DNA of 23,666 nucleotides. Source: RGIG2041 sp045532715. GTDB lineage: Bacteria; Bacillota; Clostridia; UBA1381; UMGS1253. The DNA lies in contig JAZSGM010000143.1 in assembly GCA_045532715.1 (NCBI GenBank), positions 1 through 23,666 on the forward strand. The letters are read 5' to 3'. The notes beneath the pieces are model-generated. The model did no database searches and was not told the origin of the DNA. It saw only the letters and a program-made list of their open reading frames with translations. The translations under genes and the position numbers were made by a program. Below, piece by piece: positions 7,240 through 15,709 of the stretch (its first letter is position 1; each line of letters opens with the position of its first letter).

Positions 7240-7986
7240 ATGAAAAAGTATGTAGTAGCAGGTAACTGGAAAATGAACAAGCTTCCGTCTGAAACGGCTG
7301 CTTTTATCAAAGAGCTCGCACCGAAGGTTGAAGGTGCAGTAGCAGAAGTTGTAGCATGTGTTCCGTACACAAGTCTCGCTGCAGCCGTTGAAGCTGCAAA
7401 GGGCACACCGGTAAAAATCGGTGCGCAGAACCTTCATTTTGAGGACAGCGGTGCTTTCACAGGTGAAGTCAGCGCAGACATGCTCGTAGATATGGGTGTA
7501 GAATACGTCATCATCGGCCACAGCGAAAGAAGACAGTATTTCGCAGAGACAGATGTAACCGTAAACAAGAAAGTCATCAAGGCGCTCGAAAAGGGTTTGA
7601 AGCCGATCGTTTGCGTTGGTGAGTCCTTGGAAGAAAGAGAGCAGGGCATCACAATCGACTTAATCCGCAGTCAGGTAAAGATTGCGTTTATGAACGTAAG
7701 TGCTGAAGATATGGCAAAGTGTATCATCGCATATGAGCCGATCTGGGCAATCGGTACAGGCAAAACAGCAACAGACGAGCAGGCAAACGAGGTTTGCGCT
7801 GCAATTCGTGTGGTTGTTCGTGAGCTCTACGGCGACAATGTAGCTGACGGTCTGGTCATCCAGTACGGCGGCAGTGTAAAGCCAAGCAACGCAGCAGCAC
7901 TCTTCGGCATGAGCGACATCAACGGCGGTCTCGTTGGCGGCGCTTCCTTGAAGTCTGACGATTTCGCAGGTATTGTTAAGTTCTAA
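7240..7986 (+). CDS. tpiA: Triosephosphate isomerase
   Basis: Predicted 248 residues. It interconverts dihydroxyacetone phosphate and glyceraldehyde 3-phosphate. The catalytic set is complete: Lys11 in AGNWKMNK, His94 in IIGHSERR, Glu166 in AYEPIWAIGTGK, and the phosphate-gripping loop that follows, then IQYGGSVKP and GLVGGASL. I place the start at 7240 rather than the in-frame ATG at 7231: AAAGGA at 7224-7229 is 10 bases from 7240 but almost touches 7231, and family members normally begin right before the AGNWKMN motif. Part of the glycolytic operon, flanked by hairpins on both sides. Confidence 0.97.
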   Translation: MKKYVVAGNWKMNKLPSETAAFIKELAPKVEGAVAEVVACVPYTSLAAAVEAAKGTPVKIGAQNLHFEDSGAFTGEVSADMLVDMGVEYVIIGHSERRQYFAETDVTVNKKVIKALEKGLKPIVCVGESLEEREQGITIDLIRSQVKIAFMNVSAEDMAKCIIAYEPIWAIGTGKTATDEQANEVCAAIRVVVRELYGDNVADGLVIQYGGSVKPSNAAALFGMSDINGGLVGGASLKSDDFAGIVKF

Positions 7987-8001
7987 AAATTTTTCCGCAT
8001 A

Positions 8002-8024
8002 CGGTCGGGGTATCACCCCGACCG
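8002..8024 (+). other. Intercistronic GC hairpin between tpiA and gpmI
   Basis: A perfect 10-base-pair stem (CGGTCGGGGT 8002-8011 with 8015-8024) and a three-base loop, 15 bases after the tpiA stop. No T-tract follows. Like the hairpin after pgk, it probably shapes the stability of operon mRNA segments rather than ending transcription. Confidence 0.7.
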
Positions 8025-8074
8025 CGCGGTATATTTTATCGCGCACGCAGGCGCGGATAGGAGTTTGTTTTACA

Positions 8075-9586
8075 ATGAAAAAACCTACAGCACTTATTAT
8101 TTTGGACGGCTACGGCATCGCAAAGGATGTTAAACAATCCGCAATTGATGCAGCAAAAACACCGGTGATGGACAAACTGATGCAGTCTTGTCCGCACAAT
8201 ATCATCCATGCAAGCGGTATGGACGTTGGTCTGCCGGACGGGCAAATGGGCAACTCCGAGGTTGGTCACACCAACATCGGCGCAGGCAGAATTGTATATC
8301 AGGAGCTGACCAGAATCACCAAATCGATTCAGGATGGCGACTTTTTCGAAAATGAAGCGTTTAGAAACGCTGTAAACAATGTCAAAGAAAACGGCAGCGC
8401 GCTGCACATTTACGGTCTTTTGTCCGACGGCGGCGTGCATTCACATATAACACATCTGTTTGCTATTTTAGAAATGGCAAAGCGCGAAGGTCTTTCCGAA
8501 GTTTACGTTCACTGCTTCTTGGACGGCCGTGACGTTGGCCCGACGACCGGTGCTGACTACATTGCACAGCTTAAGTCAAAGCTTGATGAGCTCGGCTGTG
8601 GCAAAATTGCAACCGTAATGGGCCGCTACTATGCTATGGACCGCGACAACCGCTGGGAGCGTGTCGTTAAGGCATACGATGCAATCGTTAAGGGCGAAGG
8701 CGAGCACGCGGCTGATGCTGAAAAAGCAGTTCGCGATTCCTATGCAAAGGATGTAACGGACGAATTCGTTGTGCCGACCGTCATTGACGGTGCAAGAAAG
8801 CTTGCTGCAAACGACAGCGTAATCTTCTTCAACTTCCGTCCGGACAGAGCACGCGAAATCACCAGAACACTGGTAGACGAAGCCTTCGACGGCTTTGAGA
8901 GAGTATACTTCCCGCTCTACTATGTCTGCATGACACAATATGATAAGTCTATGCCGAACGTAGACGTAGCCTTCAAGCCGACCGCACTGACCAACACCTT
9001 TGGTGAATACATCAGCGCAAACGGTCTTACACAGCTGCGTATTGCAGAAACAGAAAAATATGCACACGTAACCTTCTTCTTCAATGGCGGCGTTGAAAAG
9101 GAATCCGAAGGCGAAGACCGCGCACTTATTCCTTCTCCGAAGGTTGCAACCTATGACTTAAAACCGGAAATGAGCGCTTACGAAGTTGCCGATGAAGCAG
9201 TTGCTCGCATCGAATCCGGCAAATATGATGTCATCGTATTAAATTTTGCAAACTGCGACATGGTTGGTCACACCGGTATTTTTGACTGTGCAAAGGCTGC
9301 AGTTGAAGCGGTAGACGAGTGTCTCGGCAAGGTGCTGGCTGCCATCGAAAAAATGGGCGGCTGTGCACTTGTAACTGCCGACCACGGTAACGCAGACGAA
9401 ATGTTTGACGACAATGGCGATGTTGTAACGGCGCACTCCACCAACCCGGTACCGATGGTCATGGTTGGCTTTGACGGCGCACTTAAGGCAGAAGGCAGAC
9501 TCGCTGACATCGCACCGACGCTGTTAGATATGATGGGCCTTGCAAAGCCTGCCGAAATGACCGGCGAATCTATGCTCTTGAAATAA
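8075..9586 (+). CDS. gpmI: 2,3-bisphosphoglycerate-independent phosphoglycerate mutase
   Basis: Predicted 503 residues, near the family norm of about 510. It interconverts 3- and 2-phosphoglycerate using Mn2+. It belongs to the alkaline phosphatase superfamily: metal ligand Asp11 in LIILDGYG, catalytic Ser61 in QMGNSEVGHTNIGAGR, then HCFLDGRDVGPTTG, MGRYYAMDRDNRW, FNFRPDRAREITR, the NFANCDMVGHTG motif, and the C-terminal metal site VTADHGNADEM with TAHSTNPVP. The ATG at 8075 has AGGAG (8059-8063) 11 bases upstream; the upstream part of the same frame overlaps the tpiA end and the hairpin and is not used. Confidence 0.97.
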   Translation: MKKPTALIILDGYGIAKDVKQSAIDAAKTPVMDKLMQSCPHNIIHASGMDVGLPDGQMGNSEVGHTNIGAGRIVYQELTRITKSIQDGDFFENEAFRNAVNNVKENGSALHIYGLLSDGGVHSHITHLFAILEMAKREGLSEVYVHCFLDGRDVGPTTGADYIAQLKSKLDELGCGKIATVMGRYYAMDRDNRWERVVKAYDAIVKGEGEHAADAEKAVRDSYAKDVTDEFVVPTVIDGARKLAANDSVIFFNFRPDRAREITRTLVDEAFDGFERVYFPLYYVCMTQYDKSMPNVDVAFKPTALTNTFGEYISANGLTQLRIAETEKYAHVTFFFNGGVEKESEGEDRALIPSPKVATYDLKPEMSAYEVADEAVARIESGKYDVIVLNFANCDMVGHTGIFDCAKAAVEAVDECLGKVLAAIEKMGGCALVTADHGNADEMFDDNGDVVTAHSTNPVPMVMVGFDGALKAEGRLADIAPTLLDMMGLAKPAEMTGESMLLK

Positions 9587-9656
9587 ACCAAAGTAGAAAA
9601 CCATATCCTTCGTAAACAAGCTCTCAAGCTTTTTCGAAATCCAAGGAGGGGCAATT

Positions 9657-12164
9657 ATGGCTGATTATGAAAACCAAACCATCGTCGATCGTGAGCTTTC
9701 GGCGGAAATGAAAAAGGCGTACTTAGAGTACGCGATGAGCGTTATCATCGGCAGAGCGCTGCCGGACGTGCGCGACGGCTTGAAGCCGGTACACAGACGT
9801 ATTCTGTATACAATGCACGAGGCGGGTCTTACGCCGGATAAGGCATATAAGAAATGCGCCGCTACGGTCGGTGACGTGCTCGGTAAATATCACCCGCACG
9901 GTGACGCATCCGTATACGATGCCCTTGTGCGTCTGGCACAGAATTTCTCCATGCGTTATCCCTTGGTAGACGGTCAGGGTAACTTCGGTAGTGTTGACGG
10001 CGACCCGCCGGCTGCTTACCGTTATACAGAAGCACGTATGAGCAAAATTTCGCTCGAAATGCTGACGGATATCGAAAAGGATACCGTTGATTTTATGCCC
10101 AACTATGACGACAGCCGTCAGGAGCCGTGCGTTATTACTTCGCGTTTCCCGAACCTGCTCGACAACGGTTCTTCGGGTATTGCGGTTGCCATGGCAACCA
10201 ATATCCCACCGCACAATTTAACCGAAGTCATTGACGGTATTATTGCGGTGATTGATGATCCGAATATCACGATTGATGAGTTGATGAACTACATCAAAGG
10301 TCCTGACTTCCCGACCGGTGCACTCATTATGGGCAAAAGCGGCATCCGCTCCGCGTACCACACAGGTCGTGGCAGAATCCTGATGCGTGCACGCGCTGTG
10401 ATTGAGGAGCTCAAAAATAACCAGCAGCAGATTGTCGTAACAGAAATTCCGTACCAGGTCAACAAGGCAAAGCTGGTTGAAAAAATCGGCGAGCTGCAGC
10501 GCGATAAGCGCGTGGAAGGCATTGCCGAGGTTCGCGACGAATCTGACCGCGAAGGTATGCGTATTGTAATTGAAATCAAGCGTGACGGCAACGCAAACGT
10601 TATCTTAAACCAGCTGTATAAATTCACACAGATGCAGGAAAGCTTCTGCGTAAATATGATTGCACTGGTTAATGTAACGGAGCCGAAGCTGCTCAACCTC
10701 CGTCAGGTGCTTGACCACTATATTGATTTCCAGAAGGACGTTATCGTTCGTAAGACAAGATATAACCTCAAAAAGGCACTTGAGCGTGAGCATATCCTGC
10801 TTGGTCTCAACATCGCCATTGACAATATTGATGAGGTCATCAACACCATCCGTTCCGCAAAGGAAGGCGTTGCGGAAGCAAAGCAGCTTTTGATGGAGCG
10901 TTTTGCCCTCTCTGATGAGCAGGCACAGGCCATCGTGGATATGCGTCTTGGTCGCTTGAGCGGTCTGGAAAGACAGAAAATTCATGACGAATTGCTGCAG
11001 GTACAGGATTCTATCCGTTACTACAACGAAGTCCTGGCTGACGATTCTCTCGTGCTTGCCATCTTAAAGGATGACTTGAATGCCATCCGCGACAAGTACG
11101 GCGACGAACGCCGCACAGAGATTACGGCATCGTTTGACGATATTGACGACGAAGATCTGATTGAAGAAGAGGACGTTGCCATTACCTTTACGCATTTCGG
11201 TTACGTAAAGCGCGTTCCGGTAGATACATACCGCTCACAGCGTCGCGGCGGTACCGGCGTAAAGGCACAGCAGGTGCGTGACGAAGACTTTGTCGAAAAC
11301 ATTCTCACAACATCGACACACAACCACATTTTGTTCTTCACAAACCAAGGCAGAATGTTTAAATTAAAGGGTTACCAGATTCCGGAAGCCGGCAGGACCT
11401 CAAAGGGTACAGCCATTGTCAACCTCTTAGAGCTCGACAACGGCGAAAAGGTAAACGCTATGATTGCATTACGCGAGTTCAGCGAAGACCAATTCCTGAC
11501 ATTTGTAACCAAGAACGGTATCATCAAGCGCAGCATTCTCTCCGAGTATGATACAAGCCGCAAAAACGGTTTCAGAGCCATCACACTCGATGAGGATGAT
11601 GAAGTAATCGCTGTCAACCTCACCAACGGCACGAAAGAACTCATAGTCGGTACGGCAAATGGTATGGCAATCCGCTTTACCGAAGAGGATGCCCGTGTAA
11701 TGGGCAGAACGGCACACGGTGTACGTGCTATCCGTCTGGTTGGTGACGATAAGGTCATCGGCGTATGTATTGCCGATCCGGAGTCAAAGCTTTTGGTTGT
11801 ATCGGAATTCGGCTACGGTAAAAAGACCGATTTCGACGAGTACAAGTGCCAGAACCGTGGCGGTAAGGGCGTGCTGACATACAGAATTACAGAGCAGACA
11901 GGCAAACTTGCCGGCATCCGCGCCGTAACGGACGAAATTGATGTTATGCTCATCACCGATGCAGGCATCATCATCCGTATGCATACAGACGAAATCAGCA
12001 CTTATTCCCGCGTTACAAAGGGTGTACGCTTGATGCGCTTAAAGGACGGCATCAAGATTGTATCGCTCGCAGTGACAGACCGCGAGGAACCGGAAGAGGA
12101 AGAAGTCGCTGAGGGTACGGCCGAAGTTGTTGAAGTTGAACCTTCCGAAACCACAGAAGAATAA
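9657..12164 (+). CDS. gyrA: DNA gyrase subunit A
   Basis: Predicted 835 residues. The breakage-reunion subunit of gyrase carries catalytic Tyr123 (in AAYRYTEARMS) and the quinolone-contact region KYHPHGDASVYDALVR. Ala84 and Ser85 replace the Ser83-Ala84 of E. coli; Asp88 is kept. The C-terminal beta-pinwheel starts near residue 505 and includes a GyrA box QRRGGTG at 528-534 (consensus QRRGGKG), which marks it as gyrase rather than topoisomerase IV. The tail after about residue 805 is very acidic. AAGGAGG lies just before the ATG. The 70-base gap after gpmI contains only a weak hairpin (AAGCT 9618-9622 with AGCTT 9627-9631), so read-through from the glycolytic operon is possible. No gyrB is nearby. 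Confidence 0.98.
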   Translation: MADYENQTIVDRELSAEMKKAYLEYAMSVIIGRALPDVRDGLKPVHRRILYTMHEAGLTPDKAYKKCAATVGDVLGKYHPHGDASVYDALVRLAQNFSMRYPLVDGQGNFGSVDGDPPAAYRYTEARMSKISLEMLTDIEKDTVDFMPNYDDSRQEPCVITSRFPNLLDNGSSGIAVAMATNIPPHNLTEVIDGIIAVIDDPNITIDELMNYIKGPDFPTGALIMGKSGIRSAYHTGRGRILMRARAVIEELKNNQQQIVVTEIPYQVNKAKLVEKIGELQRDKRVEGIAEVRDESDREGMRIVIEIKRDGNANVILNQLYKFTQMQESFCVNMIALVNVTEPKLLNLRQVLDHYIDFQKDVIVRKTRYNLKKALEREHILLGLNIAIDNIDEVINTIRSAKEGVAEAKQLLMERFALSDEQAQAIVDMRLGRLSGLERQKIHDELLQVQDSIRYYNEVLADDSLVLAILKDDLNAIRDKYGDERRTEITASFDDIDDEDLIEEEDVAITFTHFGYVKRVPVDTYRSQRRGGTGVKAQQVRDEDFVENILTTSTHNHILFFTNQGRMFKLKGYQIPEAGRTSKGTAIVNLLELDNGEKVNAMIALREFSEDQFLTFVTKNGIIKRSILSEYDTSRKNGFRAITLDEDDEVIAVNLTNGTKELIVGTANGMAIRFTEEDARVMGRTAHGVRAIRLVGDDKVIGVCIADPESKLLVVSEFGYGKKTDFDEYKCQNRGGKGVLTYRITEQTGKLAGIRAVTDEIDVMLITDAGIIIRMHTDEISTYSRVTKGVRLMRLKDGIKIVSLAVTDREEPEEEEVAEGTAEVVEVEPSETTEE

Positions 12165-12178
12165 TTTCATATTTCATA

Positions 12179-12216
12179 ACACAAAAAACGGATGCAATCG
12201 CATCCGTTTTTTGTGT
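12179..12216 (+). terminator. Rho-independent terminator after gyrA
   Basis: A 17-base-pair hairpin (12179-12195 with 12200-12216) around CGGATGC/GCATCCG and a four-base loop, with a T6 run inside the descending arm. It sits 14 bases after the gyrA stop. Its sequence is nearly repeated at 12502-12532. Confidence 0.85.
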
Positions 12217-12500
12217 GTGGCATTCTGTGTCGCAGCAGAAAGACATATGTTTTTATGTCCGCGCCGACATAAAATATTATAAATCTATTTTTAAAGTATA
12301 AAAGGGTGAAATTGACCTTCTATCGTAGGGCAATGATTTATCATTGCCTTTGTTGTATAATCTCACACGACGCGGATACCAAATCCCTCCACCACCTACG
12401 GTGGTCCCCCTCCCTTTAGGCAAGGGAGGCAAGAACACCGCACAAATTCAAATCAGCATCGTAGGGGCTGGCATCCTTGACAGCCCGCAATTCCTGCGCA
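12217..12500. repeat. Gene-free island of repeat-derived hairpins
   Basis: No credible gene. The segment is a chain of short inverted repeats: TTTTATGTC 12251-12259 with 12266-12274; GGCAATGA 12329-12336 with 12341-12348, next to CGTAGGG; ACCACC 12391-12396 with GGTGGT 12400-12405; CCTCCCTT 12409-12416 with AAGGGAGG 12422-12429; and a block at 12447-12502 containing GTAGGGGCTGGCATCC that recurs at 15465-15505. Words such as CCTCCCTTTAGGCAAGGGAGG-type hairpins and GTAGGGG-type blocks are familiar as dispersed intergenic repeats in gut Clostridia. No transposase is present. Confidence 0.7.
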
Positions 12501-12504
12501 AACA

Positions 12505-12532
12505 AAAAACGGATGCAATTGCATCCGTTTTT
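12505..12532 (-). terminator. Rho-independent terminator after the sulfatase gene
   Basis: A 12-base-pair hairpin (12505-12516 with 12521-12532, core CGGATGC/GCATCCG, loop AATT). On the minus strand it begins eight bases after the sulfatase stop and ends in a T6 run. A 31-base stretch (12502-12532) differs from the gyrA terminator (12181-12211) at one position in the loop. Confidence 0.85.
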
Positions 12533-12539
12533 CTGTTTA

Positions 12540-14138
12540 TTACTCTTTTTCCGGCTTCGGCGTATTGTAATACTCGCCATAGCTTGCTTTAACCTCTTTG
12601 CCGATGCAAAATTCCTGATAGCTTGCATCCAACCCCGCTTGCTCGATTCGCTCTACCTCTTTCCAGCTGGTCAGCGGATGGGCGATGTCGAAATCCTCCA
12701 ACCAATGCGGGTCCTTTTTCCCAAGTCCCGCCTTCACCTCCGGCGTCACATCGTGTGCCTCCATGCGCACTCTGCCCTTTGTAAGCACCATATAATCAAT
12801 CGCGTGCATTAAAAATTTCTTCTCAATTTCCGCATATTCCGGCTTGCCTGCAAGGTTTGTCATTTCGCGCGTGTCATTGATTCTGTCAAACATACAAGCA
12901 CGGTTTACAAACGGATAGTATATATAAGTATACTGCTTATCCACAAGTGTCTTGGTGGCATCGGAAAATTCGCTCATATTGACCTCGCGCTCCGGCACAG
13001 CACCGGTTGCAAGACCAAGCATCGAGCGCGAAAGTCCGAACCTGCGTGTATCGCCTGCAATATCCAATGCGGTTGCGCCGATGTCCAAATTGCCGCAAAG
13101 CGCATCACAGCGTGTACCTTTTTCAAGCGCCGGATGATTTGCAATAATCATCGGGATAAACAGCTGCGCCTTGTACGGCCACGGTCCCTTTGACACCATA
13201 TTATAATCGTGCTCCACACTGCCGTGATCCGAGGTAAAGATAATGGTCGTGTTTTCATATACACCGTTATCCTTCAGCGCCTGCACAATTCTGCCGACCT
13301 GCTTGTCTACTTCCACAATCATTTCGCAATAACGCACGCGCTCTTTCATTCGCTCTGCAATGGTTTCCGGCTCATGGGCAAGCTGCTCCGGCGTATTCAA
13401 ATATGCTCTGCGATAAAGCTCCACCGGCGGAATATCCTCGTCCGGGCGCTCCTGCAAAATAATGCCCGGAATTTTTTCTTCGTCTACCGTTCCCTTAACC
13501 GATCTCGGCGGGATATGCGGCCCATGCGGCTCCATAAAGCCGCAGTACAGATAAAATGGTGCATTTTCCTCCTCGGGCGCAAAACCGTTCGGTGCTTTAC
13601 CCGTTTTTGTATAACTTTCAATAAATTCGATCGCACAGGTTGCGCTCCACACATCGTAGAAATCCTCGTCCGGATGCTTATAATAGCTTTCCTCATCTCT
13701 CTCGAACAGGCTTTTTGCCTCCGGATGCTTTGCCATAAATTCTCTTCTGTAATCGCACGCATCCGGTGCGTGGCTGCCGATATATCTTCTCATATAGCGG
13801 TGTCCGAAGCTGTCCGCAAACGGACAATGGTCATAGCAGCCGACCGCCGCCGTCATATACCCCGCCGCATTTAAGCGCTCCGGCAAAAAGTCGCAATCGT
13901 CTCTGACCGGAATCTTATTTGTCCAGGCATCGTGGCGCGACACGTGCTCGCCGGTCAGAAAGGACATTCTCGCCGGTGCACACACCGTCGATGCCGTGAT
14001 GGCGTTATCAAACACAACACCGTCTGCCGCAAGCGCATCAATGTTCGGTGTCGGGATAAAATCCGCCCCATAGGCATTTAAAAAGTCCGGACGAAGCTGG
14101 TCGCACATAATCAATAGAACATTTCTTTTGTTACTCAT
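12540..14138 (-). CDS. Cytoplasmic Cys-type sulfatase (S1 family)
   Basis: Predicted 532-residue sulfate-ester hydrolase of the alkaline phosphatase superfamily. The key residue is Cys53 in the motif CAPAR followed by MSFLTG, which is converted to formylglycine. Metal and substrate motifs include the N-terminal DQLRPD, PHGPH (about 204-208) and SDHGSVEHD (about 303-311). There is no signal peptide: it begins MSNKRNVLLIMCDQ. It should act inside the cell on imported sulfated compounds. The start at 14138 has GGAG (complement of 14148-14151) nine bases upstream, inside the end of the preceding maturase gene, whose stop lies two bases away, so the two are translationally coupled. The substrate cannot be named; carbohydrate or aryl sulfate is likely. 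Confidence 0.92.
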   Translation of the reverse strand: MSNKRNVLLIMCDQLRPDFLNAYGADFIPTPNIDALAADGVVFDNAITASTVCAPARMSFLTGEHVSRHDAWTNKIPVRDDCDFLPERLNAAGYMTAAVGCYDHCPFADSFGHRYMRRYIGSHAPDACDYRREFMAKHPEAKSLFERDEESYYKHPDEDFYDVWSATCAIEFIESYTKTGKAPNGFAPEEENAPFYLYCGFMEPHGPHIPPRSVKGTVDEEKIPGIILQERPDEDIPPVELYRRAYLNTPEQLAHEPETIAERMKERVRYCEMIVEVDKQVGRIVQALKDNGVYENTTIIFTSDHGSVEHDYNMVSKGPWPYKAQLFIPMIIANHPALEKGTRCDALCGNLDIGATALDIAGDTRRFGLSRSMLGLATGAVPEREVNMSEFSDATKTLVDKQYTYIYYPFVNRACMFDRINDTREMTNLAGKPEYAEIEKKFLMHAIDYMVLTKGRVRMEAHDVTPEVKAGLGKKDPHWLEDFDIAHPLTSWKEVERIEQAGLDASYQEFCIGKEVKASYGEYYNTPKPEKE

Positions 14139-14140
14139 AG

Positions 14141-15262
14141 TTACCCTCTCCTTCTGTTCATATACATTCTCTGTTGATTTGCAAGTGCCGACAGTGTCGG
14201 ACCGCATTTTTCCAAAAAAGCTTTGTAGCCGCAAAAATCGCCGCTTGCATCGATGCAAATTTCCTTGCGCATACGCTTGCAGTTGCCGCCACAAAAGCCC
14301 TTGTACGAGCACGCCTCACAAAGCGCAGGCAGCGAAGCCGGCGCTCTTTGCACGAATGCATCAATCACCGGCGACGATAAAATTTCATGTAGCTTCTGCT
14401 CGGCGAGATTACCGAGCTTATATTCGTCTACGCAGTAAAAGTCGCACGGATATACACTGCCGTCCCCCTCTACTACCAGCTGTGCGCGGCACTTGCCGTC
14501 CAGACCGCAGCCTGTGGGGACCTTTAAAATCAGCTGATTTACAACATCGTCAAACAGCTTGACACTTCTGTAGCTGCCTTTGCTATAGTCCTTATGCCAA
14601 TAGCCGAATAAATCTATATAAAACTCCGCAAACCGCTTCGGTGTCAAGGCATAATCCGAAAATTCTTCCATAAAACCGATGCACGGCGTAAACTGCACAT
14701 AATCAATGCCAAGCTTCACGAGCCGGTTCCACACCTTGCCCGGGTGCCGCGCCACGAAATTGGTCAGCGTGCATAAGACATTAAACTCCACCTTATGCTT
14801 TTTGAGTCGCGCAATCGCATTTGTAACCTGCTTGTAGGTGCCCTCCCCTGCTGCATCCACACGTGTCGCGTTGTGCATCTCAGGCAGCAAATCGCAGGAA
14901 ATGCCGACCAAAAAATTGTTTTCTTTTAAAAATGCGCACCATGCATCATCTAATAAAATCCCGTTCGTCTGCAAAGCATATGCCGTTTTGATGCCCTTCC
15001 ACCTTGCCGTTAAGGAAACGAAATACTCAAAATACTCCAACCCGGCGAGCGTAGGCTCACCGCCTTGAAACACGAAGCTGACGTGGTCACCACTCGACAA
15101 ATCCGCTTCCATGTTTGCAAGCATTGCATCTACGGTTGTATTTTGCATTCTGCCCGCGTTTTTAAAAGCGCGCGCATTGGCCACGTCCTCATAAAAGCAA
15201 TATTTACAGCGCATATTGCAGGTAGACGATGCCGGTTTGATCATAATATTAATGCTTTTCAT
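14141..15262 (-). CDS. Anaerobic sulfatase-maturating enzyme (radical SAM, SPASM)
   Basis: Predicted 373 residues. anSME enzymes oxidise the sulfatase Cys or Ser to formylglycine without oxygen, using S-adenosylmethionine. The radical SAM cluster is Cys15-x3-Cys19-x2-Cys22 (CNMRCKYCFY), followed by the GGEP motif at 67-70. The C-terminal SPASM region has two auxiliary-cluster groups, seen as CGLDGKCRAQ with PCDFYC and then CEACSYKGFCGGNCKR. The ATG at 15262 has GGAG (complement of 15272-15275) nine bases upstream. The adjacent Cys-type sulfatase is its obvious substrate; the pair forms a two-gene operon. Annotated elsewhere as anSME, AslB or ChuR. Confidence 0.95.
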   Translation of the reverse strand: MKSINIMIKPASSTCNMRCKYCFYEDVANARAFKNAGRMQNTTVDAMLANMEADLSSGDHVSFVFQGGEPTLAGLEYFEYFVSLTARWKGIKTAYALQTNGILLDDAWCAFLKENNFLVGISCDLLPEMHNATRVDAAGEGTYKQVTNAIARLKKHKVEFNVLCTLTNFVARHPGKVWNRLVKLGIDYVQFTPCIGFMEEFSDYALTPKRFAEFYIDLFGYWHKDYSKGSYRSVKLFDDVVNQLILKVPTGCGLDGKCRAQLVVEGDGSVYPCDFYCVDEYKLGNLAEQKLHEILSSPVIDAFVQRAPASLPALCEACSYKGFCGGNCKRMRKEICIDASGDFCGYKAFLEKCGPTLSALANQQRMYMNRRRG

Positions 15263-15578
15263 TCAACCGCTCTCCAATACAATCCATTTTCTTGTCTCTA
15301 TAATAGCACAAACCCTTTGTAAAAGCTATGTATTTTTCACAAAAAAAAGTGTACTTTTGTAAACAAACATTCAAGTACCCAGATTTGATTGTATAAATAG
15401 AACAACGGTCCATCGAGGGCTTAGCGAAGCGACGATTTGGTAAGAATGGTCCCTACGGACCAAGCTTAAATCAGTATCCCTGACAGTCCGCAAGCTCTGC
15501 GCAAATGAATAAGGGACGATGCACACATCGTCCCCTACAAAATCGTTTTAAATTTTTCACACAAAAAACTACCGTCAG

Positions 15579-15659
15579 CACAAAAAGAGGAAATTTGGAT
15601 GCAGTACAAGGCACAGAGCCGGGCACACCTACAACACAAAAAGAGGAAAATCAGATGCA
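15579..15659. repeat. Pair of 25-base direct repeats
   Basis: Units at 15579-15603 and 15635-15659 both begin CACAAAAAGAGGAAA and end GATGCA, matching at 22 of 25 positions, 56 bases apart. They lie just downstream of the glutaminase-like gene. Function unknown; possibly remnants of a dispersed repeat. Confidence 0.7.
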
Positions 15660-15668
15660 AGACGCGGC

Positions 15669-15709
15669 ATAAAGGCTGACACAGTACTCGCGTACGGGTC
15701 AGCCTTTAT
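15669..15709 (-). terminator. Large hairpin downstream of the glutaminase-like gene, probable terminator
   Basis: Outer stem of 12 base pairs (15669-15680 with 15698-15709, ATAAAGGCTGAC) topped by an inner GTAC-TCGC-GTAC stem (15684-15695). It is 31 bases after the stop on the minus strand. No T-tract follows, so termination is uncertain; it may be part of the repeat element. Confidence 0.5.

Noticed and set aside
12344..12592. Plus-strand reading frame of 82 codons
   Set aside because: It consists of intergenic repeat hairpins and a terminator, has no ribosome site, and runs into the antisense of the sulfatase gene.
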